From positions 1 to 54,611 of the forward strand of contig JAZBOS010000031.1 of NCBI GenBank assembly GCA_036351255.1: a stretch of DNA of 54,611 bases. Reading direction: 5' to 3'. The stretch is from Bacteroides sp. (GTDB lineage Bacteria > Bacteroidota > Bacteroidia > Bacteroidales > UBA7960). Every line of letters begins with the position of its first letter. The first letter of the stretch is position 1. Of the stretch, positions 33,972 through 42,187 are shown one piece after another. The notes beneath the pieces were generated by a model. That model saw only the letters and a program-made list of their open reading frames with translations. It was not told the DNA's origin and did not search any database. Position numbers and translations under genes: made by a program.

Positions 33972-34757
33972 TCACAATTCAACGCCTTGCTCAATATTAT
34001 TTTTCAACCGCTTAATGAATTTTGCCATTTCCATGCCGTCCACCACATCGTGGTCCAGCAGCACGGTCATATTCAGCATCTCCCTGATCTCGATGCCGTC
34101 GTCGATAACAACGGCCTTTTTCACCACATCACCAATCCCAAAACAAACCGGATGGACTGATATCGGCTTAAACCAGGCATTTGCGCCGCCCAATCCCCCT
34201 ACCGAGGTAATAGCCACGTTCCCCATTTTATTAAAGGCAAACTGGGGATGACTGGTTAAATAATGCCAAAACCATCGCCTGATGAAGCCCGGCAACACAT
34301 AATAAACTTGCTCCCACTTGTTTGATTTGTTTTGCAGCACAATATCCTGGTCGGTCAATACCTGCTCCTTAGCCTGGCTGATTTCTGCAGTGATGGCCTC
34401 AATTGTTTTTTCACTGGCCTTTTCAATGACCAGCGGAATAGGCACTCTATTGCCGGCGATCTCTTTTTCTACGGCCACAGATACGTTGATATCATTGAAA
34501 ACAATCAGCCGGCGTTTTCCTTTCAGGTAGGCTGCAACAGGCCTGTGATCCTTAATACTGACACTGATGGCCTTGGTCAGCCAGCCAAAAAACGAGATCC
34601 TTTCACGGCGTTTTCTATGCTCCCTTAATTTTATTCTGCTGTCCGTAACATCCATTTCAATCATGACCACTACATGATGTTTTTTCAACCCCATCGCTGA
34701 AACATCTAGGGTGGCAATCCTTGATCTGGGGAATATCTTGGCGGAAAAATTTTTCAT
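33972..34757 (-). CDS. Stand-alone 2-oxoacid dehydrogenase E2-like acyltransferase domain
   Basis: A 261-residue protein with the fold of the E2 catalytic domain (chloramphenicol acetyltransferase-like). The active-site motif HDVVDG (H236, D240, G241) is present, and SVGGLGGANAWFKPI (185-199) is the strand and loop before it. There is no lipoyl domain and no peripheral subunit-binding domain, and no E1 or E3 gene is nearby, so it is unlikely to be part of an ordinary dehydrogenase complex. Similar single-domain proteins may be acyltransferases using other carriers. The start is ATG 34757 (MKNFSAKIFPRSR); the upstream TTG adds eight residues without similarity. Confidence 0.75.
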   Translation of the reverse strand: MKNFSAKIFPRSRIATLDVSAMGLKKHHVVVMIEMDVTDSRIKLREHRKRRERISFFGWLTKAISVSIKDHRPVAAYLKGKRRLIVFNDINVSVAVEKEIAGNRVPIPLVIEKASEKTIEAITAEISQAKEQVLTDQDIVLQNKSNKWEQVYYVLPGFIRRWFWHYLTSHPQFAFNKMGNVAITSVGGLGGANAWFKPISVHPVCFGIGDVVKKAVVIDDGIEIREMLNMTVLLDHDVVDGMEMAKFIKRLKNNIEQGVEL

Positions 34758-35008
34758 GGCAGGGGGATTCAATCCTAACAATATTTCTTACCAAAACTAA
34801 ACTAATTCTGAACTCAATACCCAAGGATAAGAAAAAGGGGATTCATTTACCCAGGGTTTTTTGCTTTCCTGTGGCTTGAAAGCTTGGTTGCCTGGGCTCC
34901 AGGTTCTAATATGCTTCCAGTGAACCCTCCAGAGAATAATTTGAAAAAAACCGAGATCAGATTTGAGGCTCCAGCCCTACAAAATGGCATCCCCTTCAGA
35001 AAAAGAAA

Positions 35009-36073
35009 TTATCCTTCATCCTTATCCAACTTATCTATCTGCAGGTACTTGGCCTGTCTTTTCTCCCAGCGTTTCCGTGCGAAATCGCGCATATTGACTA
35101 CCGTATCCTTTTCATCCACAATCTCAAGTCCCAGCATGGTCTCAATGATATCTTCCATGGTCACGATTCCTTCCAGTCCGCCATACTCATCAACAATAAT
35201 AGCTATATGTTCCTTCTTTTCCAGGAGTTTTTCCCAAAGCGAGAACAACTCAACGGAATCAGGCACCACAACAATATCGCGCTTAATATCCTTTAACTTC
35301 AGATCATGCTGGTCCTCCGCCAGGTACTCCATGACATTTTGCCTCACGACGTAGCCCCTGATATTCTCATCATCTTCCGAATAAACCGGGATGCGCGAAA
35401 ACTTTAAATACTCCTTGTTTTTCAAAAAATCACTCAGGAGCAGGTTTTCATCAGCAATAGACAATACCACCCTGGGGGTCATGATCTCTGTGGCTTTGAC
35501 ATTCCTCAACCGGAGAATGTTTTGAAGGATCTTATTTTCATTATTTGAGAACAAACCTTCAACCGCCCCAATGCTTGCAAGGGCGGCAATTTCTTCCCGG
35601 CTGGTGGTCTTCTTCATTTTACCGCTTGAAATAAATTTTGTGATGACCGACGACATCAACACCAGGGGATAAGCAATAAAAATCATCAACTTGAGGGAAA
35701 CATATGCAAACCGGGTCAGTTTTCTCCAGTAAGTGGCCCCGATGGTCTTGGGAATGATCTCTGTGACCACCAGGATCAGGATGGTCAGAATGGCTGAAAT
35801 AATGCCAAAATAGGCTTCCCCAAAAACCTTTACCGCCTGGGCGCCCACACCCGCAGCACCTACGGTATGGGCTACGGTATTTAACGACAAGATGGCCGAT
35901 AGAGGTTTATCAACATTCAGCTTCAGGTCGATAAACGATTTGGCCCATTGGTGCCCTTCATTCTGCTTTACCATGAGAAAAGAAGGAGGAGTAGATAGCA
36001 ATACCGCCTCCAGGATAGAACAAATAAAGGAAACGAAAAGGGCTAGAAAAAGGTAAGCAAAAAGTGCAAACAT
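35009..36073 (-). CDS. CNNM/CorC-type membrane protein with CBS pair
   Basis: A 354-residue protein: a DUF21/CNNM membrane domain (about 1-175, four helices, with LSLNTVAHTVGAAGVGAQA and TEIIPKTIGATYW), then a CBS pair (about 195-330, with MTPRVVLSIADE and IVDEYGGLEGIVTMEDIIE). CNNM proteins move Mg2+ or act as ion-linked regulators, with CBS domains binding ATP. The usual C-terminal CorC_HlyC domain is missing; the protein ends 24 residues after the last CBS segment in a basic tail. The promoter TACATTTG lies 10 bases before the ATG, so the leader is only a few bases. Confidence 0.85.
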   Translation of the reverse strand: MFALFAYLFLALFVSFICSILEAVLLSTPPSFLMVKQNEGHQWAKSFIDLKLNVDKPLSAILSLNTVAHTVGAAGVGAQAVKVFGEAYFGIISAILTILILVVTEIIPKTIGATYWRKLTRFAYVSLKLMIFIAYPLVLMSSVITKFISSGKMKKTTSREEIAALASIGAVEGLFSNNENKILQNILRLRNVKATEIMTPRVVLSIADENLLLSDFLKNKEYLKFSRIPVYSEDDENIRGYVVRQNVMEYLAEDQHDLKLKDIKRDIVVVPDSVELFSLWEKLLEKKEHIAIIVDEYGGLEGIVTMEDIIETMLGLEIVDEKDTVVNMRDFARKRWEKRQAKYLQIDKLDKDEG

Positions 36074-36645
36074 TTTTTTCTTTCAAATGTACAACAATCG
36101 TTTTAATTCAGATAAATGGAAACTGTTCAATTAACGGTGTCGTTTTTCTGAATTTAAAAACTAGCTTCGTGGGACTCCGGCGACAAGCTACAATCTTTGA
36201 CTAACCGTGTTTATGTTCCTGGTGTTCCACCAGTCCCCTGGCCATTGCTTCCCCTGCCTTACAACAACCAAAAACAAAACATTCATTATCAATAACATAA
36301 AACAATATTCATATTTATGTATTATAAATTATTCTAAATTTTTATCTTTATTTTTTTTATTTTAATTTTTATTTTTTAATTATTCATTCAACCACGCTCG
36401 TACCATCCTCGTGTAAGCCTCGTGCCGGGTTCTTATGCGGCCTTGCCTGACACGACCATGGTAGGTCTTTGAACGGAATTTGGACCAGGGTCCTCTCCCT
36501 TTCAAGGCCCTTTCAAGGCCCATTTTTAAACGGTTTAAAACGGTCGAAAAAGGGCACGGGTAAGAACAGGAAAGGGCCAGCAAAGGATGGGCGGCCTTTT
36601 CGGGTAATCCCAGAAAAGAAAATGGATACGGCAGGTACGTTAGGT
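36074..36645. other. Gene-free gap with extreme AT block and tandem repeats
   Basis: No supported gene. 36301-36390 has about seven G or C in 90 bases. It is followed at once by GC-rich sequence with a tandem 11-bp repeat, TTTCAAGGCCC (36500-36510 and 36511-36521), and the AAACGG repeats just after (36528-36543). A 67-codon open frame on the minus strand (36380-36583) is basic and has no recognisable domain; I do not call it. The CNNM promoter is at its left end. Confidence 0.6.
36084..36091 (-). promoter_or_regulatory. Promoter -7 element TACATTTG for the CNNM gene
   Basis: TACATTTG on the minus strand, 10 bases before the ATG at 36073. Confidence 0.55.
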
Positions 36646-37251
36646 TTAGAAGTGGTCCCTGGAATTCTTGAGGATATTGTAAAGGAATTCGCGGGCGCGG
36701 AATAGCTGGGCCTTCACGGTACCCAGGGGCAGGTCAAGCTCTTCGCAGATCTCTTCGTAGGAAAGTTCCTGGAAGTAGCGCAGCTCGATGAGCTGGCGGT
36801 AGCGGGGCTTGAGGCCTTCGACCACCTCACGCATCAGTTTCACTTTCTGGCTTCGCAGCATCTTTTCTTCGGGGTCGCCGGTGTCGGAGGCCAGGTTGCT
36901 GGCCTTATGCGACTCGTTGAGTTCTTCGTTGGCCTCGTAATTGAGCACGTTTTTCTTCTTCTTGCGGATGAAGTCGATGCAGTTGTTGGAGGCGATCTTA
37001 AACAGCCAGGTGCTGAAAGCGTAATCTGGGGTGTATTGTTCAAGGTTTTTGAAGGCTTTGCCAAAGGCTTCGACGGTGAGATCTTCAGCGTCTTCGGGAT
37101 TTCCGGCCATCTTCAGGAGCATGAAGTAAATGGTGTCCTTGTAACGGGCCATCAGCTCGGAATAGGCCCGCTGGTCGCCGTGGTCCACCGCCTCCCTAAC
37201 CAGCAGGTAGTCTCTCTGCGCTTTTTCGGTAAGGTTGGTTTTTACTTCCAT
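36646..37251 (-). CDS. ECF-type RNA polymerase sigma factor
   Basis: A 201-residue sigma-70 family protein. Region 2: NPEDAEDLTVEAFGKAFKNL and FSTWLFKIASNNCIDFIRKKKK (about 55-100). Region 4: LSYEEICEELDLPLGTVKAQLFRARE (about 165-190). A linker of about 40 residues, rich in Asn, Glu and Ser, lies between them. The start overlaps the end of the GT2 gene by 10 bases, so the two are co-transcribed from the promoter at 38412. No anti-sigma gene is adjacent, so it may be controlled through transcription. The arrangement sigma-GT2 divergent from tgt-LptF recurs in Bacteroidota. Confidence 0.9.
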   Translation of the reverse strand: MEVKTNLTEKAQRDYLLVREAVDHGDQRAYSELMARYKDTIYFMLLKMAGNPEDAEDLTVEAFGKAFKNLEQYTPDYAFSTWLFKIASNNCIDFIRKKKKNVLNYEANEELNESHKASNLASDTGDPEEKMLRSQKVKLMREVVEGLKPRYRQLIELRYFQELSYEEICEELDLPLGTVKAQLFRAREFLYNILKNSRDHF

Positions 37252-38384
37252 CGATTGCGTTTAAAAAAAATGGCTGAGAATGAAAACACAAGGTTCAGGC
37301 CCAGCATGATGATATCAAACAGCGGCGAATATAAAGATAATCGGCTTTGATTTAACTTTTTTCCCGCCCTGAAAAAAATTATTAACATGCTTATCATACG
37401 AATAACGAAGATTGCCGCAGCAATCAGCGCAATTGTTGAAAAAAAGCAAAAGATCAGAATGGCCGCCAGAAAGACATAAAACAATCCCTGTGAAAGGCTG
37501 AAAAGCCCCAGCAAAAATTTGAACTTCGGCCTGTAATGCTTGCCGGTGGTCATATGGCGGCGTTTCTGATGGAACCACTTTCCCAGGGTCTCCTTGGGCA
37601 GGGAAAGGGTGTGGGCATCGGGGTTGACCTCGATGCGGACATTGCGGCGGGTGGCGGTCTGGTTGATGAACAGGTCATCGTCGCCCGAGCTGACCAGGTA
37701 GTGAGAGGTGAAGCCCTTCACACGGTAGAACACTTCGCGGCGGTAGGCCAGGTTGCGTCCCACACCCATATAGGCCTGTCCTGCCAGGGCATACGACAGG
37801 TATTGCAGGGCAATGAAGAAGCTGTCGTAACGGATCAGTTTGTTGAGCAGGCCCGGGCGCTTACGGTAGGGCCCGTACCCCAGGACGATCTCGGTAGCGG
37901 GATCGAAACCCGAAACCATTTCGGCAATCCAGCGGGGACTGGCAGGCCGGCAGTCCGCATCGGACATCAGCAGCAGGTTATGCTTCGCTTCCCTGATGCC
38001 AATGGAGAGGGGGAACTTTTTGCCGGAAAAGAAATTGACGTTTTTTTGCAAATTGATGACTGTCAGCCTAGTGTGTTGGGCTTTCATACCGTGAAGAAGC
38101 AATTCGGTGTCGTCGTCTGAGCCATCATTTACCACCAGCACCTCGAAGTCGGGGTAATCCTGTTCCAGAAACAAGGGCAGGTTTTCTTCGAGGTTGAGGT
38201 ATTCGTTTTTAGCACAGATGACGATGCTAACGGGGGGGGTGACCTCGTATTTCTTGCGGGGCTTGCCGAGGGCCAGCCGGCTGAAAAAGAACCAGTAGTA
38301 AAACAGCTGGATGAGTGCAGTGAGGCCAAAGGCATAAAGCAGCAACCAATCATACGTCAGCGGGACCTCCCTGAGCCACTCCAT
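37242..38384 (-). CDS. Membrane glycosyltransferase family 2
   Basis: A 380-residue processive-type GT2 with a membrane helix at the N-terminus (about 12-35) and two or three at the C-terminus (about 290-370). The catalytic domain holds SIVICAKNEYLNLEENL, VVNDGSDDDTE, the metal-binding SDADCRP (about 138-144), and the acceptor-site region SSGDDDLFINQ, with KRRHMTTGKHY near 262 in the place of the Q/RxxRW motif. It would add sugars to an envelope or exported glycan. It is the first gene of the operon, with ECF sigma overlapping its end by 10 bases. Confidence 0.87.
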   Translation of the reverse strand: MEWLREVPLTYDWLLLYAFGLTALIQLFYYWFFFSRLALGKPRKKYEVTPPVSIVICAKNEYLNLEENLPLFLEQDYPDFEVLVVNDGSDDDTELLLHGMKAQHTRLTVINLQKNVNFFSGKKFPLSIGIREAKHNLLLMSDADCRPASPRWIAEMVSGFDPATEIVLGYGPYRKRPGLLNKLIRYDSFFIALQYLSYALAGQAYMGVGRNLAYRREVFYRVKGFTSHYLVSSGDDDLFINQTATRRNVRIEVNPDAHTLSLPKETLGKWFHQKRRHMTTGKHYRPKFKFLLGLFSLSQGLFYVFLAAILIFCFFSTIALIAAAIFVIRMISMLIIFFRAGKKLNQSRLSLYSPLFDIIMLGLNLVFSFSAIFFKRNRWK

Positions 38385-38411
38385 AGAACAATGCGGGGTT
38401 TAGGAAAGCTG

Positions 38412-38419
38412 CAAAATTA
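38412..38419 (-). promoter_or_regulatory. Promoter -7 element for GT2-sigma operon
   Basis: TAATTTTG followed by C on the minus strand, 27 bases before the GT2 start codon. It is back to back with the tgt promoter. Confidence 0.6.
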
Positions 38420-38441
38420 CCATATCCTGTCGAATAGTTTC

Positions 38442-38449
38442 TATCTTTG
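38442..38449 (+). promoter_or_regulatory. tgt promoter -7 element TATCTTTG
   Basis: TATCTTTG followed by C, 22 bases before the tgt ATG at 38472. It lies only 22 bases from the divergent GT2 promoter. Confidence 0.6.
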
Positions 38450-38471
38450 CGGAAAATTTCAGAAAAGGATT

Positions 38472-39602
38472 ATGGAGTTCAGCATCACCGCGCGCGACAA
38501 GGAAAGCAGTGCCCGCAGGGGTTATCTTATTACAGATCACGGCCGCATAGAAACCCCCATTTTCATGCCCGTGGGTACGGCTGGCACGGTGAAAGCGATG
38601 CATCACCGCGACCTGGAAGAGGTGGTGAAAGCACAGATCATCCTGGGCAACACCTATCATCTGTATCTGCGCCCGGGCCTGGAGGTGTTGGGACAGGCAG
38701 GCGGTCTGCACCGCTTCATGCACTGGGATAAGCCCATCCTGACCGACAGTGGCGGCTACCAGGTATATTCGCTGACCCACCGCCGCAAGCTTACAGAAGA
38801 GGGAGTGATGTTTCAGTCGCACATTGACGGCTCGCGCCACCTGTTTACACCCGAGCGGGTGATGGACATCCAGCGGGTGATCGGAGCCGACATCATGATG
38901 GCTTTCGATGAATGCACCCCCTACCCTTGTGAATACGACTACGCCAAAAAATCGATGCATATCACCCACACTTGGCTGAAGCGCTGCATTGATCATTTCG
39001 ATGCCGGCGAGGGGCATTACGGTCACAGCCAAGCGTTATTTCCCATTGTTCAGGGCAGCACCTTTAAGGACCTTCGGGTGGAGTCGGCCCGCTTTGTAGC
39101 CGAGTGCGGACGGGAGGGTAACGCCATTGGAGGCCTGTCGGTGGGTGAACCCGCCGAGGATATGTACGAGATAACAGAACTGGTCTGCGGCATATTGCCC
39201 GATAACAAGCCCCGTTACCTGATGGGCGTGGGCACACCCGAGAACATCCTGGAGAGCATTGCCCTGGGCATAGATATGTTCGACTGCGTGATGCCTACCC
39301 GTAACGCGCGTAACGGGATGCTGTTTACCAGCGAAGGCATCATCAATATCCGCAACCAGAAATGGAAGGACGACTTCAGTTCTATTGATCCCAATGGCAC
39401 CGCTTATGTAGATCAGCATTACAGCAAGTCATACCTGCGCCATCTGTTTGTAGGCAACGAAATGTTAGGGCCCATGGTGGCCACGATGCACAACCTGAGC
39501 TTCTACCTGGAACTGGTGGACCAGGCACGGCAGCACATCGAAGCGGGTGACTTCACCGCCTGGAAGAACGCTGCCGTGAAACGTCTCAGCCAACGATTGT
39601 AA
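38472..39602 (+). CDS. tgt: tRNA-guanine transglycosylase
   Basis: A 376-residue enzyme that swaps guanine for the queuosine precursor preQ1 at position 34 of tRNAs with GUN anticodons. Signature residues are D92 in TDSGGYQVYS, GGLSVGEP (221-228) and the nucleophile region GIDMFDCVMPTRNARNG (267-283, D272). The zinc site seen in most bacterial and eukaryotic Tgt (CxCxxC...H) is absent: the equivalent stretch (302-325) reads DFSSIDPNGTAYVDQHYS with no cysteine, before the intact SYLRHLFVGNEML. I believe this is shared by Bacteroidota Tgt. The start is ATG 38472; a longer open frame runs upstream through the promoter. Confidence 0.92.
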   Translation: MEFSITARDKESSARRGYLITDHGRIETPIFMPVGTAGTVKAMHHRDLEEVVKAQIILGNTYHLYLRPGLEVLGQAGGLHRFMHWDKPILTDSGGYQVYSLTHRRKLTEEGVMFQSHIDGSRHLFTPERVMDIQRVIGADIMMAFDECTPYPCEYDYAKKSMHITHTWLKRCIDHFDAGEGHYGHSQALFPIVQGSTFKDLRVESARFVAECGREGNAIGGLSVGEPAEDMYEITELVCGILPDNKPRYLMGVGTPENILESIALGIDMFDCVMPTRNARNGMLFTSEGIINIRNQKWKDDFSSIDPNGTAYVDQHYSKSYLRHLFVGNEMLGPMVATMHNLSFYLELVDQARQHIEAGDFTAWKNAAVKRLSQRL

Positions 39603-39671
39603 AATAAGCTTAACTTTGAGCCGTTCAGAATAAAACACCAAACATCACTTAACCATACAGTCCAGATCAGG

Positions 39672-40748
39672 GTGAAGAAAATCGACTGGTATATCATCAA
39701 AAAATTCCTGGGGACCTTCTTTTTTGCGATGGCCCTCATCATCCTGATCGTGATCGTATTTGACTTCTCTGAAAAGATCGACGACTTCATTGAAAAACAA
39801 GCCCCGCTGCGCGAGATTATCTTTTCCTATTACCTGAATTTCATCCCCTATTTTGTCAACCTGTTCAGCCCCCTGTTTACCTTTATCGCGGTAATCTTTT
39901 TCACCTCGCGCCTGGCTACCAACACCGAAATTGTGGCGATGCTCAGCGCCGGCATCAGCTTCCGCCGGCTGATGGTTCCTTACCTGATCTCAGCCATATT
40001 GCTCGGGATGCTTTCGTTTTACCTTGCCAACATCATCATTCCCCCGGCAAACAAAAGACGCCTGGATTTTGAAGCCGTTTATGTGAAGAACCCGGCCACC
40101 TTCAGGGAGCGCAACATCCATATGCAGATCCGTCCCGGGGTCTTTATTTTCCTGGAATCCTACAACGACCGTAGCAATATGGGCTGGCGTTTCTCGCTGG
40201 AGAAAATAGAGGAAGGCGAGCTGGTGTATAAGCTTTCGGCCGACAACATTCGCTGGGACAGCATCAACGGGAGCTGGGGTATTGAGAATTATTATTTACG
40301 CACCATCGATGGGCTGCAGGAGGAGTTGCGGTTTGGCAACCGGCTCGACACCGTGCTGCCTTTTACCCCACGCGACTTCATTCAGAACCTGAAGGAGATG
40401 GAGACCATGAACTTTTCTGAACTCAGGGATTATATCCGCAATGAGCGGCTGAAAGGATCGGAGAATGTGAAGTTTTATGAAGTGGAGATGTATCGGCGAG
40501 CGGCCTTTCCCTTTGCCACGCTGGTGCTAACGCTGATTTGCGTAGCCCTTTCGAGCCGCAAGGTAAGGGGCGGCATCGGGCTTCACCTGGGGGCAGGCCT
40601 GGCGTTTAGTTTTGCCTTTATACTGTTTATGCAGATATCCACTACCTTTGCCACCAAGGGCAATCTGTCGCCTTTGCTCTCGGTGTGGATTCCCAACATT
40701 ATCTTTGGGCTCGTGGGTATTTACCTCTATCAAAGGGCCCCGAAATAA
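39672..40748 (+). CDS. LptF/LptG-family permease (YjgP/YjgQ)
   Basis: A 358-residue inner-membrane protein with three helices at each end and a periplasmic domain between (about 130-265). It belongs to the LptF/LptG family, the membrane part of the ABC transporter that extracts lipopolysaccharide and passes it to the Lpt bridge. The N-terminus KKIDWYIIKKFLGTFFFAM and the ATNTEIVAMLSAGISFRRL motif fit the family. Bacteroidota often have two such genes in different places; the partner is not in this window. The start is GTG 39672. It follows tgt after 69 bases, and a shared terminator separates it from the next gene. Confidence 0.88.
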   Translation: MKKIDWYIIKKFLGTFFFAMALIILIVIVFDFSEKIDDFIEKQAPLREIIFSYYLNFIPYFVNLFSPLFTFIAVIFFTSRLATNTEIVAMLSAGISFRRLMVPYLISAILLGMLSFYLANIIIPPANKRRLDFEAVYVKNPATFRERNIHMQIRPGVFIFLESYNDRSNMGWRFSLEKIEEGELVYKLSADNIRWDSINGSWGIENYYLRTIDGLQEELRFGNRLDTVLPFTPRDFIQNLKEMETMNFSELRDYIRNERLKGSENVKFYEVEMYRRAAFPFATLVLTLICVALSSRKVRGGIGLHLGAGLAFSFAFILFMQISTTFATKGNLSPLLSVWIPNIIFGLVGIYLYQRAPK

Positions 40749-40781
40749 AAAAACCGGGTTTATTCCCCGGCTTCTTTTTTT
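40747..40781. terminator. Bidirectional terminator between LptF/G and DUF6132 genes
   Basis: CCGGG/CCCGG stem with a seven-base loop (TTTATTC), A run before and T run after. It overlaps the minus-strand stop at 40760. Confidence 0.75.
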
Positions 40782-41020
40782 ACAAAAAAATCTGGTATCA
40801 GGTATCCTACCATCCCGCCCCATACCATACTCATATATGGGCTTGAGGTTATAGCGCAACCTCCCGTCTTGCAGCCAACGAACCAGTAATAGGCAAATCC
40901 GCCAGCCACGCCAATCACCGTAAAGACGGCAATGATGGTCAGATAGCGTTTGGAGTTAACCCGAAAGGGAAATTTTTTCCGTTTCTGGGCTTGGGTATTC
41001 TTAACCGTATTTTGTTCCAT
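40760..41020 (-). CDS. DUF6132 small membrane protein
   Basis: An 86-residue protein with a basic cytoplasmic tail (1-25, KKFPFRVNSKR), a membrane helix (about 27-46, TIIAVFTVIGVAGGFAYYWF), then GCKTGGCAITSSP, a conserved two-cysteine motif, and a second helix (60-78). Family function is unknown; the CxxxxC pair could bind metal or a disulfide partner. It is the last gene after two thioredoxin genes on the same strand, an association that fits a redox or metal role, although a strong terminator (41034-41070) stands between. Confidence 0.75.
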   Translation of the reverse strand: MEQNTVKNTQAQKRKKFPFRVNSKRYLTIIAVFTVIGVAGGFAYYWFVGCKTGGCAITSSPYMSMVWGGMVGYLIPDFFVKKEAGE

Positions 41021-41033
41021 AACAAGTGTGTAT

Positions 41034-41070
41034 TAAAAAAGCCCGGCGCAGCCAGAGGCTGCACCAGGCT
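41034..41070 (-). terminator. Strong terminator of the thioredoxin gene
   Basis: On the minus strand a 14-bp stem (including two G-T pairs) closes a TCT loop and is followed by TTTTTT. It lies 17 bases past the stop of the thioredoxin gene at 41088. Confidence 0.88.
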
Positions 41071-41087
41071 TACCACCAAACCAAAAA

Positions 41088-41444
41088 CTATTTTTCAACG
41101 GCAAGCACTTCCTTGATGGCCTGCTCGAGTGCATTCTTGGGCAATGCGCCCTGTGCCATCTGGGGCTGGGCCTCCATGGGCACAAACAGGATGGAAGGAA
41201 TGCTTCGTATGCCAAACAAGGCAGCCAAATCCTGTTCGGCTTCGGTATCGATTTTGTAAATATCCAGTTTGCCGTCGTATTCTTTTGAAAGTTCTTCCAG
41301 AACGGGGGCTACCATACGGCATGGTGCACACCAGTCGGCATAAAAGTCAATGATGCAAGGCTTGTCGCCTTCGAATTTCCAATCTTTGTTTTTCTCAAAG
41401 TTAAAAACTTTGGTTTTAAAAGTGTCTAATGTTAAATGTTCCAT
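41088..41444 (-). CDS. trxA: Thioredoxin
   Basis: A 118-residue cytosolic thioredoxin with the active site WCAPCRM (about 42-48) and the cis-proline in IRSIPSILFV. It reduces protein disulfides using thioredoxin reductase, which is not encoded here. Compared with the classical 105-108 residues it has a slightly longer N-terminus (LDTFKTKVFNFEKNKDWKF). It lies 34 bases downstream of a membrane-anchored thioredoxin on the same strand and has its own strong terminator. It stops with TAG. Confidence 0.9.
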   Translation of the reverse strand: MEHLTLDTFKTKVFNFEKNKDWKFEGDKPCIIDFYADWCAPCRMVAPVLEELSKEYDGKLDIYKIDTEAEQDLAALFGIRSIPSILFVPMEAQPQMAQGALPKNALEQAIKEVLAVEK

Positions 41445-41478
41445 ATGCTAAAAATGATTAATAATTCGTTACAAAAGT

Positions 41479-41943
41479 TTAAAGCAGTTCGTTGATGGCC
41501 TCGATGAGTGTTTCTTTCTGAGTCACCCCAATAAAACGTCGTGCGGGTTCACCATCCTTAAAGATGATCAGGGTAGGGATGTTGCGCACTTCGTACAAAG
41601 CGGCCAGGCGGTTATTCTGGTCTACATCGAGTTTCGCGATGCGGGCCTTATCGCCCATCTCGGCGGCTACTTCATTCACAATAGGACCCTGAATACGACA
41701 TGGCGCACACCATGTAGCCCAGAAATCGACCAGGACAACACCACTGTCGGTCACTTCCTTAAAATTGCCTTCACTGAGCACAGTCACCAAGCTTTCTTCG
41801 GCTGTTGCAACGGCAACTTCCTCTTCCACCTCTTTACCGCTGTTGCTGAAAATAGCATATGCCCCAACGGCCATGGCAATGATTCCAAAAGCAACAAGCA
41901 TGGGGCGCATGCTTTGTTTCTTGCTTTCCTGTTTTTTTGACAT
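41479..41943 (-). CDS. Membrane-anchored thioredoxin
   Basis: A 154-residue protein: a basic start (MSKKQESKKQSM), one membrane helix (about 13-32, MLVAFGIIAMAVGAYAIF), an acidic linker (EVEEEVAVATAEES), and a thioredoxin domain with WCAPCRI and the cis-proline in VRNIPTLIIF. The topology places the thioredoxin domain in the periplasm, attached to the inner membrane. It could keep periplasmic cysteines reduced or serve in cytochrome c or disulfide reduction. It shares WCAPCR with the cytosolic partner downstream, but the paralogues are not close. No clear TAnnTTTG element precedes it. Confidence 0.85.
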   Translation of the reverse strand: MSKKQESKKQSMRPMLVAFGIIAMAVGAYAIFSNSGKEVEEEVAVATAEESLVTVLSEGNFKEVTDSGVVLVDFWATWCAPCRIQGPIVNEVAAEMGDKARIAKLDVDQNNRLAALYEVRNIPTLIIFKDGEPARRFIGVTQKETLIEAINELL

Positions 41944-42130
41944 TTTAATCTTTAATTTGCTGTTTAAAAGTAATACTTATTAACAAAAAAAACGGTCAAA
42001 TTGTTGACTCGCTATTAGTAACAAAAATTTTTTCGTTTTGTTTTAGAAGATATAAAAGTATGTAAATATCTGCTATTAGAAACGGGATAAATCGTTAAAA
42101 AAATTAAAATCCGGTTCCGGGAATAATGGG

Positions 42131-42138
42131 TAAATTTG
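42131..42138 (+). promoter_or_regulatory. Promoter -7 element TAAATTTG for DUF4197 gene
   Basis: TAAATTTG followed by G, 49 bases before the ATG at 42188. Confidence 0.5.
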
Positions 42139-42187
42139 GAAAGAATCATTTAACAGAAATCAAATTTAACTTTAAATACATATTCTT

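Noticed and set aside
36380..36583. 67-codon basic open frame on the minus strand
   Set aside because: It lies across repeats and a composition switch, has no recognisable domain, and its 3' end merges with the AT block. It is more likely chance coding in repetitive DNA.
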